Below, piece by piece: positions 1-12,920 of a DNA stretch of 64,000 bases. The translations under genes and the position numbers were made by a program. The notes beneath the pieces are model-generated. The model was not told where the DNA came from, ran no database searches, and saw only the letters and a program-made list of their open reading frames with translations. This stretch comes from Mytilisepta virgata (Eukaryota; Mollusca; Bivalvia; Mytilida; Mytilidae), in contig CM051514.1 in the NCBI GenBank assembly GCA_028015205.1, positions 28,350,150 through 28,414,149 of the forward strand, written 5' to 3'. Each line of letters starts with the position of its first letter. The first letter of the stretch is position 1.

Positions 1-1799
1 ATTTTATTTTCTGTCCTAATATATTATACATCATATTGTAGATTTAATATAATATTGATACAAGGAAGACATCAATGTATCAGACATAATATGTAATAAT
101 AGATATTATTTCATTTGCTTGGTCATAAATTAAAACAAATCAGTAATATTAGGATATATCTCTGTGAATGAAGCGTGTCGACAAGCAAAAGTTGATCAAA
201 TTGGACATTGTATGACTGGAAATAACTCAAGATTTTCAAGTAACCTCTCCATTTAGTATGCAAAAACTTTTTATGAACAATTTCACAATTTCAGTCTCTG
301 AAAAACGAATAATTTATTGAAAACAATGTAAGACATTCGAGGTATCAGTTACTTCGTTTGGGAGACTTCGTAACAATTCACTGTTACACTTATTACTCGT
401 TTTTACAGTTTTTACTTCATGTAATTTCGTGTTGTAAGGTTATTTATTTTTGAATTTTTTTTTTATATACTTATTATTTATCTCTATATATATCTATTTA
501 TGTATTTATAGTTTATTTTTGTTCATCGTCAATGAATTTTTTTTTCCCGCCCACCAGTTTTATATCTTCCTTAGAAACGTCTATTTTTTCTTTCTAAATA
601 TACTTCTATTATCATGTAATTTGAAATGGATCTAAAAAGTTTAGAACTTTTTATTCGTCTATAATTGTTTATTTTTCAGTCACTGTCATTTTCATATATA
701 ATCAGTCCACATAGCTTTACTTAATTATGCAGTATCAGACCGAAATTACAATAAGACACACTTTTACAGACAAAAACATTATGGTCAAAATAGTGATGAT
801 TTCATGGCTTAAGAATTCACGCATTTTAAAGGGAATCCCGATCAGTAGACATTTCTTCTCGAGGACAGCTACACCATGTTGACCCGAAATTGACACAACT
901 GCAAGTTTATTTGAACTTGTTCAAGAACTATCCTATAGAACAAGAAGTCTCTTTTCCGTCTTTGACCTGAGATATCTCTGCCTTTCCCTTCCGTTTAAAT
1001 CTCTGATCAATCTAAGCTCTCATAAAACCCTTCTGTTGTCGTTACAACAACTGACTTACAGTAAGTGGAAGGGTTGATTGCTCATAAATATATGTAACTC
1101 CGTCATATTCTGTGCGTTCCTGTACTTATTAACGAACAACAGTTGTTTAGATGATACATGTGTATCTTATCTCTACTTATTGTTATATATAGATTCTACA
1201 ACGATGACCAGTTGATTTTGAAATTTATCAACTCGAGACAATTAAATTGTCATTTTCCAACTGCGAGACCGGTCAGAGCAATTAAAAAAATGAAAATGTA
1301 ACGATCGAGAGTAGATAAATGTCATAATTAACGCCTCAAGAGTTTTAGAATCTTTTTCTCTAATGACAATGTAAAACTCCGAGAGGACTTCCGAACGTTT
1401 TTTGACGGGAAATTTCACGAGTATTTAACCAACTTGTGTTCATATCAGAATGTATCAAACGGGTTAAGATATGTATAAATGCGCACACATTTAGTGAAAC
1501 ATGAACAAATATTAATTTGGAATAATGCTATCACGTTGAATCTATAATTGCTCGACAATGAAATGACAAGATACGATCTTCTCGAACCCATTTCGGAGGC
1601 AAGTTATCCTGAACTTTTCTGTAGAACTACAAAAAACTGTTAGTTTAAACATATATTATTTAGTTCAAAACAACAAAGGGGGGGTGGGGGCAGGGTATGT
1701 GTATAAATTTTCCATCAAAAAGCAAGGAACCGTTTTGATTTCTTCATATATTCAAACACTTTTCTAAAGATAAATTCATTTCCAGTTAGTGGAAGATTT
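1..1799. other. AT-rich intergenic DNA, nothing recognised
   Basis: I see no supported gene here. The open frames are short and rich in Phe, Ile and Tyr, as expected by chance in AT-rich DNA. A purine-rich G run occurs near 1678-1695. Confidence 0.6.
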
Positions 1800-2877
1800 T
1801 CACTCCAACAAATTAAGGTCATGTGGAGTATTATTTGATAGAACGATTAGATTGTTGAACAAAACTCTCCTCATCAAATTGTACAGTGGGCAATCAAAAA
1901 AATATTGAAATGTGGTTTCCAAACCAGCTATTATGTTAGCTCTATATAAGTCAAAATTCAGAAACGATGAACATTTTAAGTTGGTTAAAATTATATTTAG
2001 TTTTCTCGGACCAACTGAAAAATGAGGAGACACATTAATTTTGCTTTCTTAATGCATATTTAATTTTCGAAATTGAATCCAGCTGTCTGGTAGAAGGATC
2101 TAAGCCATTCCATGCTCGAATCGTTGAAGGGATAACAAATTCTTTTGTAAGAGATAGTATTCTGACATCGTCTCTATTTCTAAGGGGATAAATTGTAGTA
2201 CCCTGTATTGTTGGGGGATCAAACTGGAGGGTTATTTTTTGGATAACAGTATAAAACATTTGTATTTTTCTACTATTTCGCCTTTCTTTTAATGTCTTCC
2301 AACCTACTTTACGATAAATTATTTCGGTTTTAGTAATTATAGGTAACCCTGTAACTATTCTTGCGGCTTCTAGCTATATATCTTCTTTTTTTGTATTAAT
2401 TTCTCCACAATTGTCCCAAACTTCACATGTATATTCCAAAATTGGCCTGATATAGTTTTTCTAGAGTTTGTCTACATATTTTATATTTAAATTTTCGCAT
2501 TACATTGATATGTTTCATTGTACCCGCTATAAAATTGTTAACACGGGTGTTCCATTTGCCGTCATTACTGAAAGTAACACCCAGGTAATGATGAAAATTT
2601 ACAATAGGTATAACTTGATCGCTAAAGAAAAATTTTAAATTTGGAGTTTCTGAATTAGAGAATATTAAAGCTTCGGTTTTGTTGGGATTGAAACACATTA
2701 ACCATTGTTTTGACCATTTATCTAATTCGTGAAGGTCATGGTCAATATCGTTTTCGATTTGCTGTTCAACATGCTCAGAGTAATGTAGAGATGTATCATC
2801 AGCAAAAAGTGTAGTCAATAATACGAAATCTTCTGAGATATCATTGATAATAATAATAAAAAGTAAAAGTCCTCATA
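1800..2877 (-). mobile_element. CR1/Jockey-like LINE reverse transcriptase relic
   Basis: This is the 3' part of a non-LTR retrotransposon. Read on the minus strand, 2877-2423 carries the reverse transcriptase palm with the catalytic FADD motif (codons near 2800), followed by a thumb-like part with the conserved pattern W..KWL..FN..KTE and HLGV-like residues. The frame at 2259-2035 holds the region with IYPLRNRDD and WNGLD. The frame at 2033-1800 holds the end domain with the SVGPRKLNIIL pattern and Cys residues typical of the C-terminus of these ORF2 proteins. The pieces lie in different frames and an in-frame stop occurs just before the palm, so it is dead. The endonuclease and upstream palm are missing: a typical 5'-truncated LINE. 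The CR1/Jockey assignment rests on motif style only. Confidence 0.8.
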
Positions 2878-4179
2878 CGGATAATTGTTCTACCAGGAAG
2901 ATGATTTGTTCCGGAATTGATCTAGTTGAAAACGAATGGTCTCAAAATAAATGATCACAAAAATCAGACCATTTGTAGCGGTAGATTTGTGGCAAAATTT
3001 TTGCACATTTATTAGGTGATTATAAGGCTTTATAAATTGCTTAAAGTTGCGCTTTTGTTACTTGTTGGGAGAACAGTGCTTTTTAAGATCTCAGAATGCT
3101 GAGATATTGATTTCAAATCTGTGTACAAAAAGAATGCTTTCCACATAAAAGTACAATGTAATGCAGCACAAATCTTGGACCCATTTGAACAGTTGTAGGT
3201 TTATGTAAAATCTACTGTAACAAAGTCTCTTGGATAAAGCGAAAAACCTTTCAGGCTACAAAATGATTACCCGTCAAGGGATACTGTCTACATGTATCTC
3301 AACTATATATTCCTCAAACACAAGCTGTAAGGCCTGTTAATGTTGTCAATCATAATTATTGTTTTTTTTTTTTTTGGGGAAAACTTTTTTCTCTAAAACA
3401 TCACTGATTTTGAGAATTTCTTTTGCTGGACTGAATCTGTTGTATTGCTGAACAGCTCAATTTCTGTCATGCCATTTTTATTATGAACAATCTCCCAAAA
3501 GACTCGCAAACCTTTAAGTACGTTGCAATCATATATTAAAGTAATCTTCTACAAAATTGCCCTTGTCTGAAATAGATGAATTTCAAACATTGCTATTCAA
3601 CGTTTGTTAAATATTCTACAAGATTTTTAGATCTTTAATCTTTAGCAAATGGACCTGGCAACCATATAATACCTAACTCAGCTGTGAAATATCAATTGCT
3701 TGGATCATTTTAATTTCAAAAATTGCAATTCCATCATTGTTGACATCCATGAAGACTCTCAGAGCTTATTTGTTGGGAAAAGTGTCTATCAACCATATAA
3801 TAAAGTATTCAATTGTGAGAAATCATTTAAATTTGAAACTTTGAAACTCTATCATGGGTAAATATATCGGAAAACTTTCAGAATTTTAATATTTGGGAAA
3901 GGTACCTAGCAACCATATATTAAAGTAATCACCCTTTGAAATTGAAATTGCTTGGAACAACTACATTTTAAATCTATCTGAAGTCTTTAACATCATAATA
4001 TTTATATTTATTCCGAACTTCCAGACTAAAACACTAGCCTTCCTTGGTTTATATTTACGTAGTAAACGTCAACAATTTGACGTTATTAAATTAAAAGCTA
4101 CTAATTTGGACTGCCTTACGTAAAATTTTAGAAAGCATTATTTTCTACATACAACATGAAGATCTAAAGATCTATTATG

Positions 4180-4182
<3 letters not shown>
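2878..4182. other. Intergenic DNA, no gene seen
   Basis: No supported gene. The phrase 'caaccatata(t/a)taaagtaatca' and neighbours recur around 3510-3540, 3660-3680, 3790-3820 and 3905-3935, giving a weak, very degenerate repeat of roughly 130-250 bp spacing. Confidence 0.4.

Positions 4183-4230
<48 letters not shown>
4183..4230. repeat. (AT)n microsatellite
   Basis: About 24 uninterrupted AT dinucleotides. Simple sequence repeat; no gene implied. Confidence 0.95.
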
Positions 4231-4234
<4 letters not shown>

Positions 4235-4644
4235 GTATTATACATGTGTGACAATTGTCCTATTTATAACAGGTATGAAGGTAATTTGGAGTCGTTTTGA
4301 TATATCGTAGTTGTCGTGATAAATTGAGGACACATGTAAAAGGTTATACCAATGTAGTTCATAAAACCATACATCCGGAATTTACAAAATGTACAAAATC
4401 TAAATACATTATATTTGAAATAATTTATGTTTTTATCTTGGAAAACAATTTTGTTTTGCATTTTTTTCATGGTAAGGAAGATTATTTTTTTTAAATATCA
4501 AAGCAGCAAATATCCACCTGTTATATAATGGAAAATAATTGTTATAAATTTGATCATTTATAAAGATGACAAAATTAGTCCTGATTTTACATTCTATATT
4601 ATGACCATATACAATTCAATAATGAACATTTGGTATGCGAAAAG

Positions 4645-4696
4645 ACATCTGCCTACCGATTTATTCTCTATAAATAGGTTACCAAAGGCAGATGTG
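4645..4696. repeat. Short inverted repeat with 10-bp perfect arms
   Basis: The arm ACATCTGCCT and its exact reverse complement AGGCAGATGT flank about 32 bases of AT-rich sequence that can pair partly within itself. It could form a hairpin. No gene is associated. Confidence 0.5.
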
Positions 4697-4832
4697 TTTT
4701 ATATTAAAGGAAATATTGTATTACAACGTTAACCGATACAAAGTAAGTAAAAATCAGTACTTAAATATTTCAAGTCGTCCTAAGTTTTAAAGTTTTTGGA
4801 ATAAGACAACTGTTTAATGTTGTCCATTAGCA

Positions 4833-5252
4833 TCGATACCACCAGAGGGATACCGTAGTGTCCGCGTGAAAGAAATCTGGTAAATCACATATTAAAAGAA
4901 CCGAACTACAGCTGTAAATAACTCGAGCGCTATATCAAGTTGTTATCAGATTTAAAGTTTTTGTAATCGATACCACCAGAGGTAAGATAATTAGATTTAT
5001 TACATTGAACCGGAGATTTACCGTAGTGTCCGAGTGAAAGAAAATCTGGTAAATCACATGTTAAAAGAACAGCCGTTCTTTCACTCTAGGAACTAACGCC
5101 GCGGAGAGATGTCAAAAGACATAGTCCGTTTTATTTCAATTTATGTCTGCTAAAATGCTAGATTCTGTACAATTTAATAAAAGGTATAACTAATCGCTGA
5201 ATTTAAATATCAGAAATTAACTTGTGACCGAACTACAGCTGTAAATAACTCG
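4833..5252. repeat. Interleaved direct repeats, possible nested insertion
   Basis: Three blocks occur twice each. Block 1 (ATCGATACCACCAGAGG) is near 4833 and 4968. Block 2 (about 50 bp, starting TACCGTAGTGTCCG and ending TTAAAAGAAC) is near 4851 and 5019. Block 3 (starting CCGAACTACAGCTG) is near 4902 and 5228. In the first copy blocks 2 and 3 are adjacent; in the second they are separated by about 157 bp. This suggests duplication followed by an insertion, or a deletion in the first copy. Confidence 0.65.
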
Positions 5253-5414
5253 TACTGCATAGTTTAGTCACGCGTTGTTAATTTCTGGCATTTAGATTCA
5301 ACGAATCATTATACTATAATTATTAGCATTGACAGGAATACAATGTACAAAAGACTGAATTCAACTGACAGACAAATACAAAATATAATTTAACAAGACA
5401 ATACACCCCTGAAA

Positions 5415-5431
5415 GGGGGGGGGGGGGGGGG
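5415..5431. repeat. Poly-G tract
   Basis: Seventeen consecutive G. Similar homopolymer tracts lie at 18389-18404 (C), 21672-21690 (G) and 41485-41501 (G). Confidence 0.95.
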
Positions 5432-5770
5432 AGTGACCACAAAAATATAATTTCTTAAAAAGATAGACAACTACAAATCCAGAATCACGTAAACAAAGGC
5501 TTAGTTTGTCATTTCAGAACACTCCTTACAATAACGGTCCTATAAAATTAGTCAATTCGCAGCAGTCAAACATCTGCATCGGAGCCAATGTCCGGTTTCA
5601 TGATTAGTCGTTAGTGTTATCTGGTTACCGGACATCATTGACCTTTTTCTATTGATGTCCTGGAACCAGTCTTGATTGTAACCGTACGGGTGTTTTTTTT
5701 TAAATAGGGACTTGACTCTTGCTTACAACAAAAAATCAGTTATGAGGTTGATCCTTAAATCATATCAATA

Positions 5771-6143
5771 AATGACGGATAAAGGGTTAAAGTACATGAA
5801 AAATTATAATGCAAAAGGCGATTGAACAGCGCTTAATTAGATGAAATAATTCATTTATAGTGGACTGTGAAAATTAAAAAAAAAGGAAAAACAGGAGTAC
5901 ACTGTAACTGCAAAAGGTTTTGTCGTTTGAAAATAAAACCATAATGGTGAATTGCTGCACTGTTTCTCTCCCAAAGTTGCATGTAATATCTGTTTCTGGA
6001 TTATCAATCAATCAATCAATCAATCAATCAATTATCAAATACAATTGATAGACGATATTGTTCTTTGCATTCTTAATGAAACGTTTGAATCGCTAAATGA
6101 CGCATAAAGGGTTAAAGTACATGAAAAATTATAATGCAAAAAG
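5771..6143. repeat. Pair of 46-bp direct repeats
   Basis: A block beginning AATGACG(G/C)ATAAAGGG and ending ATAATGCAAAA occurs at about 5771-5817 and again at about 6097-6143, with one mismatch. They lie 326 bp apart just upstream of transporter copy A. The spacer holds a (TCAA)n microsatellite at 6004-6032. Confidence 0.8.
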
Positions 6144-6224
6144 ATTGTGTTTAACATATCAACAGTCTACGAAATGAATATGTTACATGCATGTGTATCT
6201 ATGTACCATTCATTCTATTTTTAG

Positions 6225-8776
6225 GATTGACAGGAGTCCGGCCTTCGTTTAGCAAAAGTGGTATTATAAATTTACACAAAAGACTGACAATGGACGATAG
6301 ATTTCGGAAGATATTTACTGTTTTTGTGTGGTCATGTTTTATTTTCTTGGTACTGGTAAGTGCGTTATTCACATCAGTAAAATTTAAACATAGTCAAAGT
6401 ATGTTTTATTATCTAAAAACAAAACACAAATGCACAATCAATTTTAATTGCTTACCTCCCTTAGATTATTAAAGTAAGGAGTGGATTTCTTTTCTTTCGC
6501 TTTTGTAATTTAACCTACGTTTTGCCTATTGTCCTCTTTTCATCGTATGTCTGTGTTTGCGTGTTTTTATATTATATACTAGTGCACATATAGCCTATAA
6601 GCTGATTTCCAGCACTACTGGGAAACAGGAAATAGTCAATGCAGCACGTAACGCCTACTGTAAAGCAAAATATGCAAACAACTACGCTTTGTGCAGGAGT
6701 TCGAATTGGTCCGGTTTTATTTTTAGGTTTCTGTTAAAAAATAAAGCAAAGAAAGGAGAATGCTTCTCTCCTGATATGCATGAAATAATCGCCACTGGTT
6801 TATAGTCAATATATTCTTCCATCGATCCATTTTTGATTTTACATTTTATTATTGATGCGCGGCTTATAATAGAATTCTTAGCATAAATTTGAAACATTAG
6901 TAATACCTAATTCTTGTATTATTTGTAATTGTTTAAATGTATTATATAGGGATGAACTTAGGACAGGACGGGCCTACACTTTTTGACCTTCAGATTGTAT
7001 CTAACTGTACGCTAGAGGAAGCTCCATTGTTCTTCACAGCTATTGCATGTGGATATTTGCTTTCGTCATTTGTAATCGCCGTTACTTTTGACAGATTCAA
7101 TAAATTTTTATATATCACTTTTGGAAATATCGGAGTATCAGTCGTGATGGCGGCCATTCCTTGGTGTGTTTATTATGAACTCAAGTTTGCTATGCATTTG
7201 CTAAAGGGATTTATGCGCGGATTTGCCGACGCAGGTTTGTAATGATTTATAGAATGATGTTCTTTTTATGGAAAGCGTATTTATTTTTAAAAAAGACAAG
7301 TTTAATGTTAAAAAGAGAAACGTGTAAATAAGTTATTGTGTTACCGTATTATTTTTTCCCGACACCTATTCGTGCACTCGGTGAACATTTCTGAATTAAT
7401 CTTCATCAAGTACAAATGTACTCTAAGACCTGAATCAGTCCGGTGTTTGGTATCTTGAAAGTACGAAATCATAAACAATTGCTGGAAAAATTCTAGCTTT
7501 CCAATTGTACAGTTCTTCGGCGTTGTTCCGCCAATTAGTTCTAACAATATATTTTTAATTTCGGAGGAATGCATTTAGAAAGAAACCGATTAAATCTACA
7601 AAATAAAAGAAAGTAGTTTACATTTGAAAGGTCTATAATTTAATTTGTTATTATTATATTATTAACATTCTTTCAGTCATTTCAACCTACCTTATTCGAT
7701 TGCTTTGTCAAGACTGCACGAGTTATATGCAGATTTTACACTTTTGCTTCACTGTCGGAAGAATTTTGTCACCATTAGCATCATCACCATTCTTAACACT
7801 TAACGAAATGCAGAATTCTTTAACCAACCGTTCTTTTCATAACACAACAGCTGAATTGATTAATTCAGATTATACAACTGATGCTAAACAACTTCCAATC
7901 ACAGATGTTACATTGATACTGAACACAACTGTTCAACCATTAACAACTAAAGTTTAAAGGCACTCTATTTCTTCAGGATTGTCTTTAGTTTCAACTGTTC
8001 TATTTATTTTTATGTACTTCCGGTACACAAATAGATTAACCATTTCAAACTCAAAGAAGTCCGATAACATGACAGTATCTGATTCGCTTCCTAAACATAT
8101 TCGGATACCAGCGTTACTGTTGATAGCTTTAAGTTCTTTTGTCTATACAGCGATGGAGGATTCATTTGCCGGCTTTCTCGCTACGTTTGCAGTAAAACAC
8201 TTCAAATGGGACTAAATACTCGCCTCTTACGCCACATCCGTTTACTGGGGCTCCTTTGCAGGTGGCAGCTTTATAGGAATACTAATTGCACCATTCTTCA
8301 AGCTATCAAGATTTTTATGTGTTTATAGCTTTATGATAGTCATTTCGTTTACAAGTCTTTTGGTAACGTCTTTGTATAATATCTCATTTGGTATATGGAT
8401 TTCCGCTACAATGTGTCGAATATTTCTGCCAGTATTCTTTCCGTTATTTTTTGTTTGGACCGAAAAAGACTTTTTCCATGTTTCTGCAAGAATAACAACT
8501 TTAATTATGATTTCTGGCGTTTCTGGTGTGATTGTGAATCCAATTCTTCTTGGACAAATGATGAAGAGATCGTCTATTTGGTTCTGTTACAAACTATTAG
8601 GGGAAAGTATTTTTCTGTTTTGGTTGTTATTAGTAGGAATTTTGCTTTCAAAGAAGACACGAATGATTCGAAGACAATCTAAACAAGAAATTAATATAAA
8701 AATCAATGACGTTATTAATTATGAAATTGGTTTGAAGAAGCATAATTCCCAAATTGTTGAAATCACAAGATCTTAG
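6225..8776 (+). pseudogene. NaGLT1-like MFS transporter, copy A (disrupted)
   Basis: This is a paralogue of the intact copy at 23257-26142 with the same layout. Exon 1 is about 6225-6355, with a donor GTAAGT; a possible acceptor TTTTTAG precedes 6225. Exon 2 is 6950-7234 and exon 3 is 7677-8776, with a TTCTTTCAG acceptor. Exon 2 encodes the conserved G.D.PTLFDLQ stretch and the motif DRFNK after the second membrane helix. Exon 3 encodes the remaining helices and ends in a Lys/Asn-rich tail. Three lesions show decay. The exon 2 acceptor leaves the frame one base off relative to exon 1. A TAA stop lies at 7955-7957 where copy C has EVYKAY, and another at 8213-8215 just before the SYA.SVYW motif. 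Reading frames otherwise stay open, so inactivation is recent. Family name is by resemblance to sodium-dependent glucose transporter 1 (MFSD4B). Confidence 0.75.
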
Positions 8777-9237
8777 ATAAAATTTGCCGTGATAATTTAT
8801 AATATAAACCCTCTCTTATACTTTTTGATATTAAGTCGCCTTTTCTTCTTTCTAAGAGCAATTCAATTAAGCCTGCTAATGACACTGCTGATACACATAA
8901 ATCACAGAAATTCCAGCGGAAACGCACATACCAAAAACAAAAGAATGATGTTTATTTATGCAGTATGCACCAACACACCCTTGCCATCAAATGAATTACA
9001 GTAAAGCACTCTTAATTTGAATATCATGGATATGTTTAAGTTTCTGATCGGACCCGAATTGTATTGTTATTTGACCATGCATCGAATAAATTTGTTTTAT
9101 CGAACTGCTGTTTGACAGATAATCGAAAGGAATTTATATTATTTTACCATTTGCAAGTGAACCCTTGTATTTTTATTGCTCAGATGCATTTGTATGAAGT
9201 TACTTCTAGCTTACTTTTTATCTTACTATTTATTTTG
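8777..9237. other. Intergenic DNA, no gene seen
   Basis: Downstream flank of transporter copy A. Nothing else recognised. Confidence 0.5.
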
Positions 9238-9362
9238 ATTGCCAATTTTCCTACCGAAGGTCGGTGGTTCTCTCCGGGCACTCCGGCTTCCTCCACCAAT
9301 AAAAACTGGCCACCAAATGTGCTGAAAACGGCTTTAAACCCCAACTAAAACAAAAACAAAAT
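9238..9362 (+). mobile_element. SINE 3' fragment
   Basis: About 120 bp carrying the same 3' domain as the full-length SINE at 24093-24375: GGTTCTCTCCGGG, a CACTCCGGCTTCC..CCACCAATAAAAACTGGC block, then CTGAAAACGGCTTTAAACCCCAACT and an A-rich tail. Here it lies on the plus strand and lacks the tRNA-like head, so it is 5'-truncated. Confidence 0.75.
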
Positions 9363-12300
9363 ACTATTTATTTTAATTGCAAAAATCGCTGTTCTCGATA
9401 ATCATTAATATTGATGTAAATTAAGTGTTTTAAAGATTGATTAAGAACATAAAGGTTAGTAAATAGAAAACTATTCTACAAATGTCGACACCTTATATAC
9501 AATTGATTCTCATTGTCTCGAAATCGCTGAGTCGAAAGTTCGGTTTTGTTGAAATTTTTTTGTGGCAGACGAGAGTATAATCTATGTATTTTCATTTGTT
9601 TTGTCTCGAAATTCGATGTGTCGAAACTGTGTGTGTGTCGAAGTGATATTATGTACCCAGAAAATATAATTCATTAATTATCTACGCAGGTGAAACACAT
9701 ATACACACCTGTCAACTGTACATATACACAAATATATATACTCTATAAAAGTTTCTAAAATACAGATCGGTCAAAGAAAATATCTGGTTAACACGGTGAT
9801 CATCTTTTCGACGTATCTCTCCGGAAAACCTTACCCAACAGTATTCAAGCTTTTGGATTTCTGTACTTTATACAATATCCTTCAATATCATAACTTGTGA
9901 GTTAGAAACTTCGTATCGATCAATTAAGTGATGACAGCATTCTGAAGTGGTGATATTAACAGACTCTGAAGACAACATTGTCTTAGAGGTTTGTGTCATA
10001 ATAACATCTTTCTGTCTAATAAAGTCAAAGAACAAGTTTCTTGCATTACAGTAACAAATCAATTGTGAAATGTGAAACACTATAACCTAGACACATTTGC
10101 ATGTATACTGAGTAAGTTGAAACTTGCAATTGGAAAGTTAAAGTTATCCCATTTGTCATAGACGTTTGATTTCAGTCGCTATTTGTCGCCTATGTTTAAG
10201 AATAAATTTGGGTATGAAGCTGGAGTTGATATCCCGGTGGCCTCTTTGGTGTCAGTTTTGTTGGGTAGATAAGGATTAGATTATCCCTAACTTTAGGATT
10301 GCAAAGCCATATTACATCGTTAATTTTAGAATTGAAAAAGAGGACTGGTTTAGTGTCTTCTGTTTCTTTTTGTAGTATGCTACGAATAAACTTACATTTG
10401 TAGTTCCATACGAAAATAAAAACAGTTTATAAACTGCTTCTGGAATTTTTCACTTGCCTCTCCGCCAATGTTCCTATAGCAAGATGGCATTTTTTTTTTG
10501 TAGCCTCGGTGATTTCTTTATCAAGGGGCAGTTTCAGTATTAATAGTATTCATATATATGTTATATTTTCAGAAATAGCAAAATACAGGCATTGCTTCAA
10601 ACAATGGCGTTTCAATTGAGATGAGGCTCGATTTTTTAGCATCTACATAAATATTCATTATATTTGTTAAGAAAAAGAAAGAATTTTTTCCTCCTCATAT
10701 ACTCATAATTTAACTAACTAGTTCATAGCAAAATAATTGCTGACTCAAAGGTAAAGCGCACATGGTACTATACATGTCCTAGTGTTGACCCGTCTTTTAG
10801 TTTTAAAGCTTGTTTAGTTGATAATTTGTACATACCTCTTCGTTCACTTCCAAATTTCAATTTATGATAAAGAGATAATAACATCTCACTTTTTACATTA
10901 CACCTTTACAGAGGTAGTTTGTTGGCTAGCTTATATCTTTGATTTTGAATTTTCTCAGTTGCTGATGATTTCAATAAAACAATGCAAATTTAAATAACTG
11001 TTCAGTACATAAATACATATTTTTTATTCCTCCTCACGATAAAATTGCAAGTAGACTGCTAACAAGTAAACAAATCACAAATGAAGTTGAAAATTGCTGC
11101 AATATTTATTTTCAGTTAATTCCTGGTTCCTCTCACTTATTTCTATTTGTAACATTAAAATCATTGAAAATAGAAAAATAAAACGGACTATACTATTTAT
11201 GGGTACCCAAACTTACTAGAAAGCAATTGTCTCACTGTAAGTTACACCGAATCAAACTTTTTTCAACCGATTTTACCTTCTTGCAATGTGACAGTTCCTT
11301 GAACGAGTATTACGTACATATGTACTTACCCTTGTGATGCCATTCCAAGATTTAATTCATCGATATTTGAAAACTATAAGATAATTTCCAAATTTTGTTT
11401 TACTTTTTGTATGATGTCAACTATAAAAACATAATACATTTCACTATTGTTTTCGATATTTTAAACAGAAACGATATATTCACATAAATTCATGCATTTA
11501 ATGTTTTTTTTTAAATTCGACAAAAACATGAAGAATACGAGTGGAATTAATGTGTTTCGTGTACAAGTTTAAACAGATGATACTTAACAAATAGTTTATG
11601 ACACTGAGGGTCATATGGCAGTATATAGACCGGTTGTTCGCCCCACATAAATGATATGGACCGAAACGAAGCTGAGGTCCATATAATTTTTTGAGGGCGA
11701 CTAACAGGTCCATATACTGACATCTGACCCGAAATGTCATGAACTATTTGTTATATTATACTTTTCTGGAATTTAATCGAATTTAATCGATCTCGCCAAA
11801 ACGAGGCGGTCTATATAACATTATATGGACCGGCTTAGATAACATAGATAAATAGAGTAGTATAATATTAAGAAATGATTAAAAGACAAGGTCGGATTAC
11901 AGATTGAGAATGGATTGCGTAATATTGAAAACATAGGATAGGACTTGAATACTAATTGATGTGTTCGTAGTGATACAAATTTGCAAGTTATTCTTTGATA
12001 GAGTAGTAAATCTACCCGAAAAAAAAATCATGTTTACAAGTATGTATAATGAATAGTCTTAATGCAAAACAGTGCACACGGTCATGACGGTAACACGTTA
12101 TATCAACGTTGGTCTTACTTAAATGCATTATTTTGGATGATATAACATTCCAGTAAAAAGGTAAGATTTTGTAGTTAAAAGAGTTTTTTTTTTTATTTCA
12201 TGTACATATTGATTGTAAAAAATCAACAATTTCTATAACGTTTATGTTAATGTTATCTTTTTAATTCAGGTATCCCCTGTCATATAACGTGTAAAAAACA

Positions 12301-12920
12301 AAGTAGATCAAAGGAAAGGTCAAGAATGACTATTTACAGACCCTCAAACAAAAATAACATTTATTTGATAATTATTTGATAAAAACGGCCGCTATATCCC
12401 GCATATCCATGCGCCACTGAGAAAACATAAAAATAGCTAAAAATATTTAACACAGACAACTTTGTCTGAGACATGTAGTGCTTACATGTAATGTATACCC
12501 AATTTCATGATCGTAACTTAAATAAAGTTCAAGATAAATTTTTTTTTCGCTTTCTGTATCCCTTAGGAATATGCCCCCACGAGTCGCATAAAAAATTCGA
12601 CCATGGACAACTTGGCATATAGAAATGTATAATGTATTCTAAATACATTTTCTCTCATAATTCTGGCCCTAAGGCAAATATCAAAATTCTGAACATTTCG
12701 GCACAAACAATTCTTAATTTGCCAATTACACACCAATTTTCGTGGTCCTATCTCATATACTGTAAGAGGAGTTCAGGTGCAATCGATTTTTATCTTTCTG
12801 GACACCATGCGGCTCCTGGAGCCATAGGAAAATACGGACGCCACTGAGTGGTAGATATAATGTGAGTTGTGATTCAAGTTTTAGCTTTCTATCCATAGTA
12901 GTTTAGAAGATTTCATTAAT
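9363..12920. other. Intergenic DNA, no gene seen
   Basis: No supported gene in 3.5 kb. At 11620-11840 sequences resembling ATATAGACCGG and its reverse complement recur (GGTCCATATA at several places), giving a loose inverted repeat that may be a decayed DNA element. The rest is AT-rich with no clear structure. Confidence 0.5.

Noticed and set aside
450..635. 61-codon Phe/Ile/Tyr-rich frame
   Set aside because: Low-complexity translation of AT-rich DNA without any motif.
4297..4494. 65-codon frame that starts with a fairly balanced composition
   Set aside because: Becomes Ile/Phe-rich, no splice context and no recognised motif.
11620..11840. MITE based on repeated GGTCCATATA words
   Set aside because: Matches are short and scattered and no end pair or target duplication could be defined.
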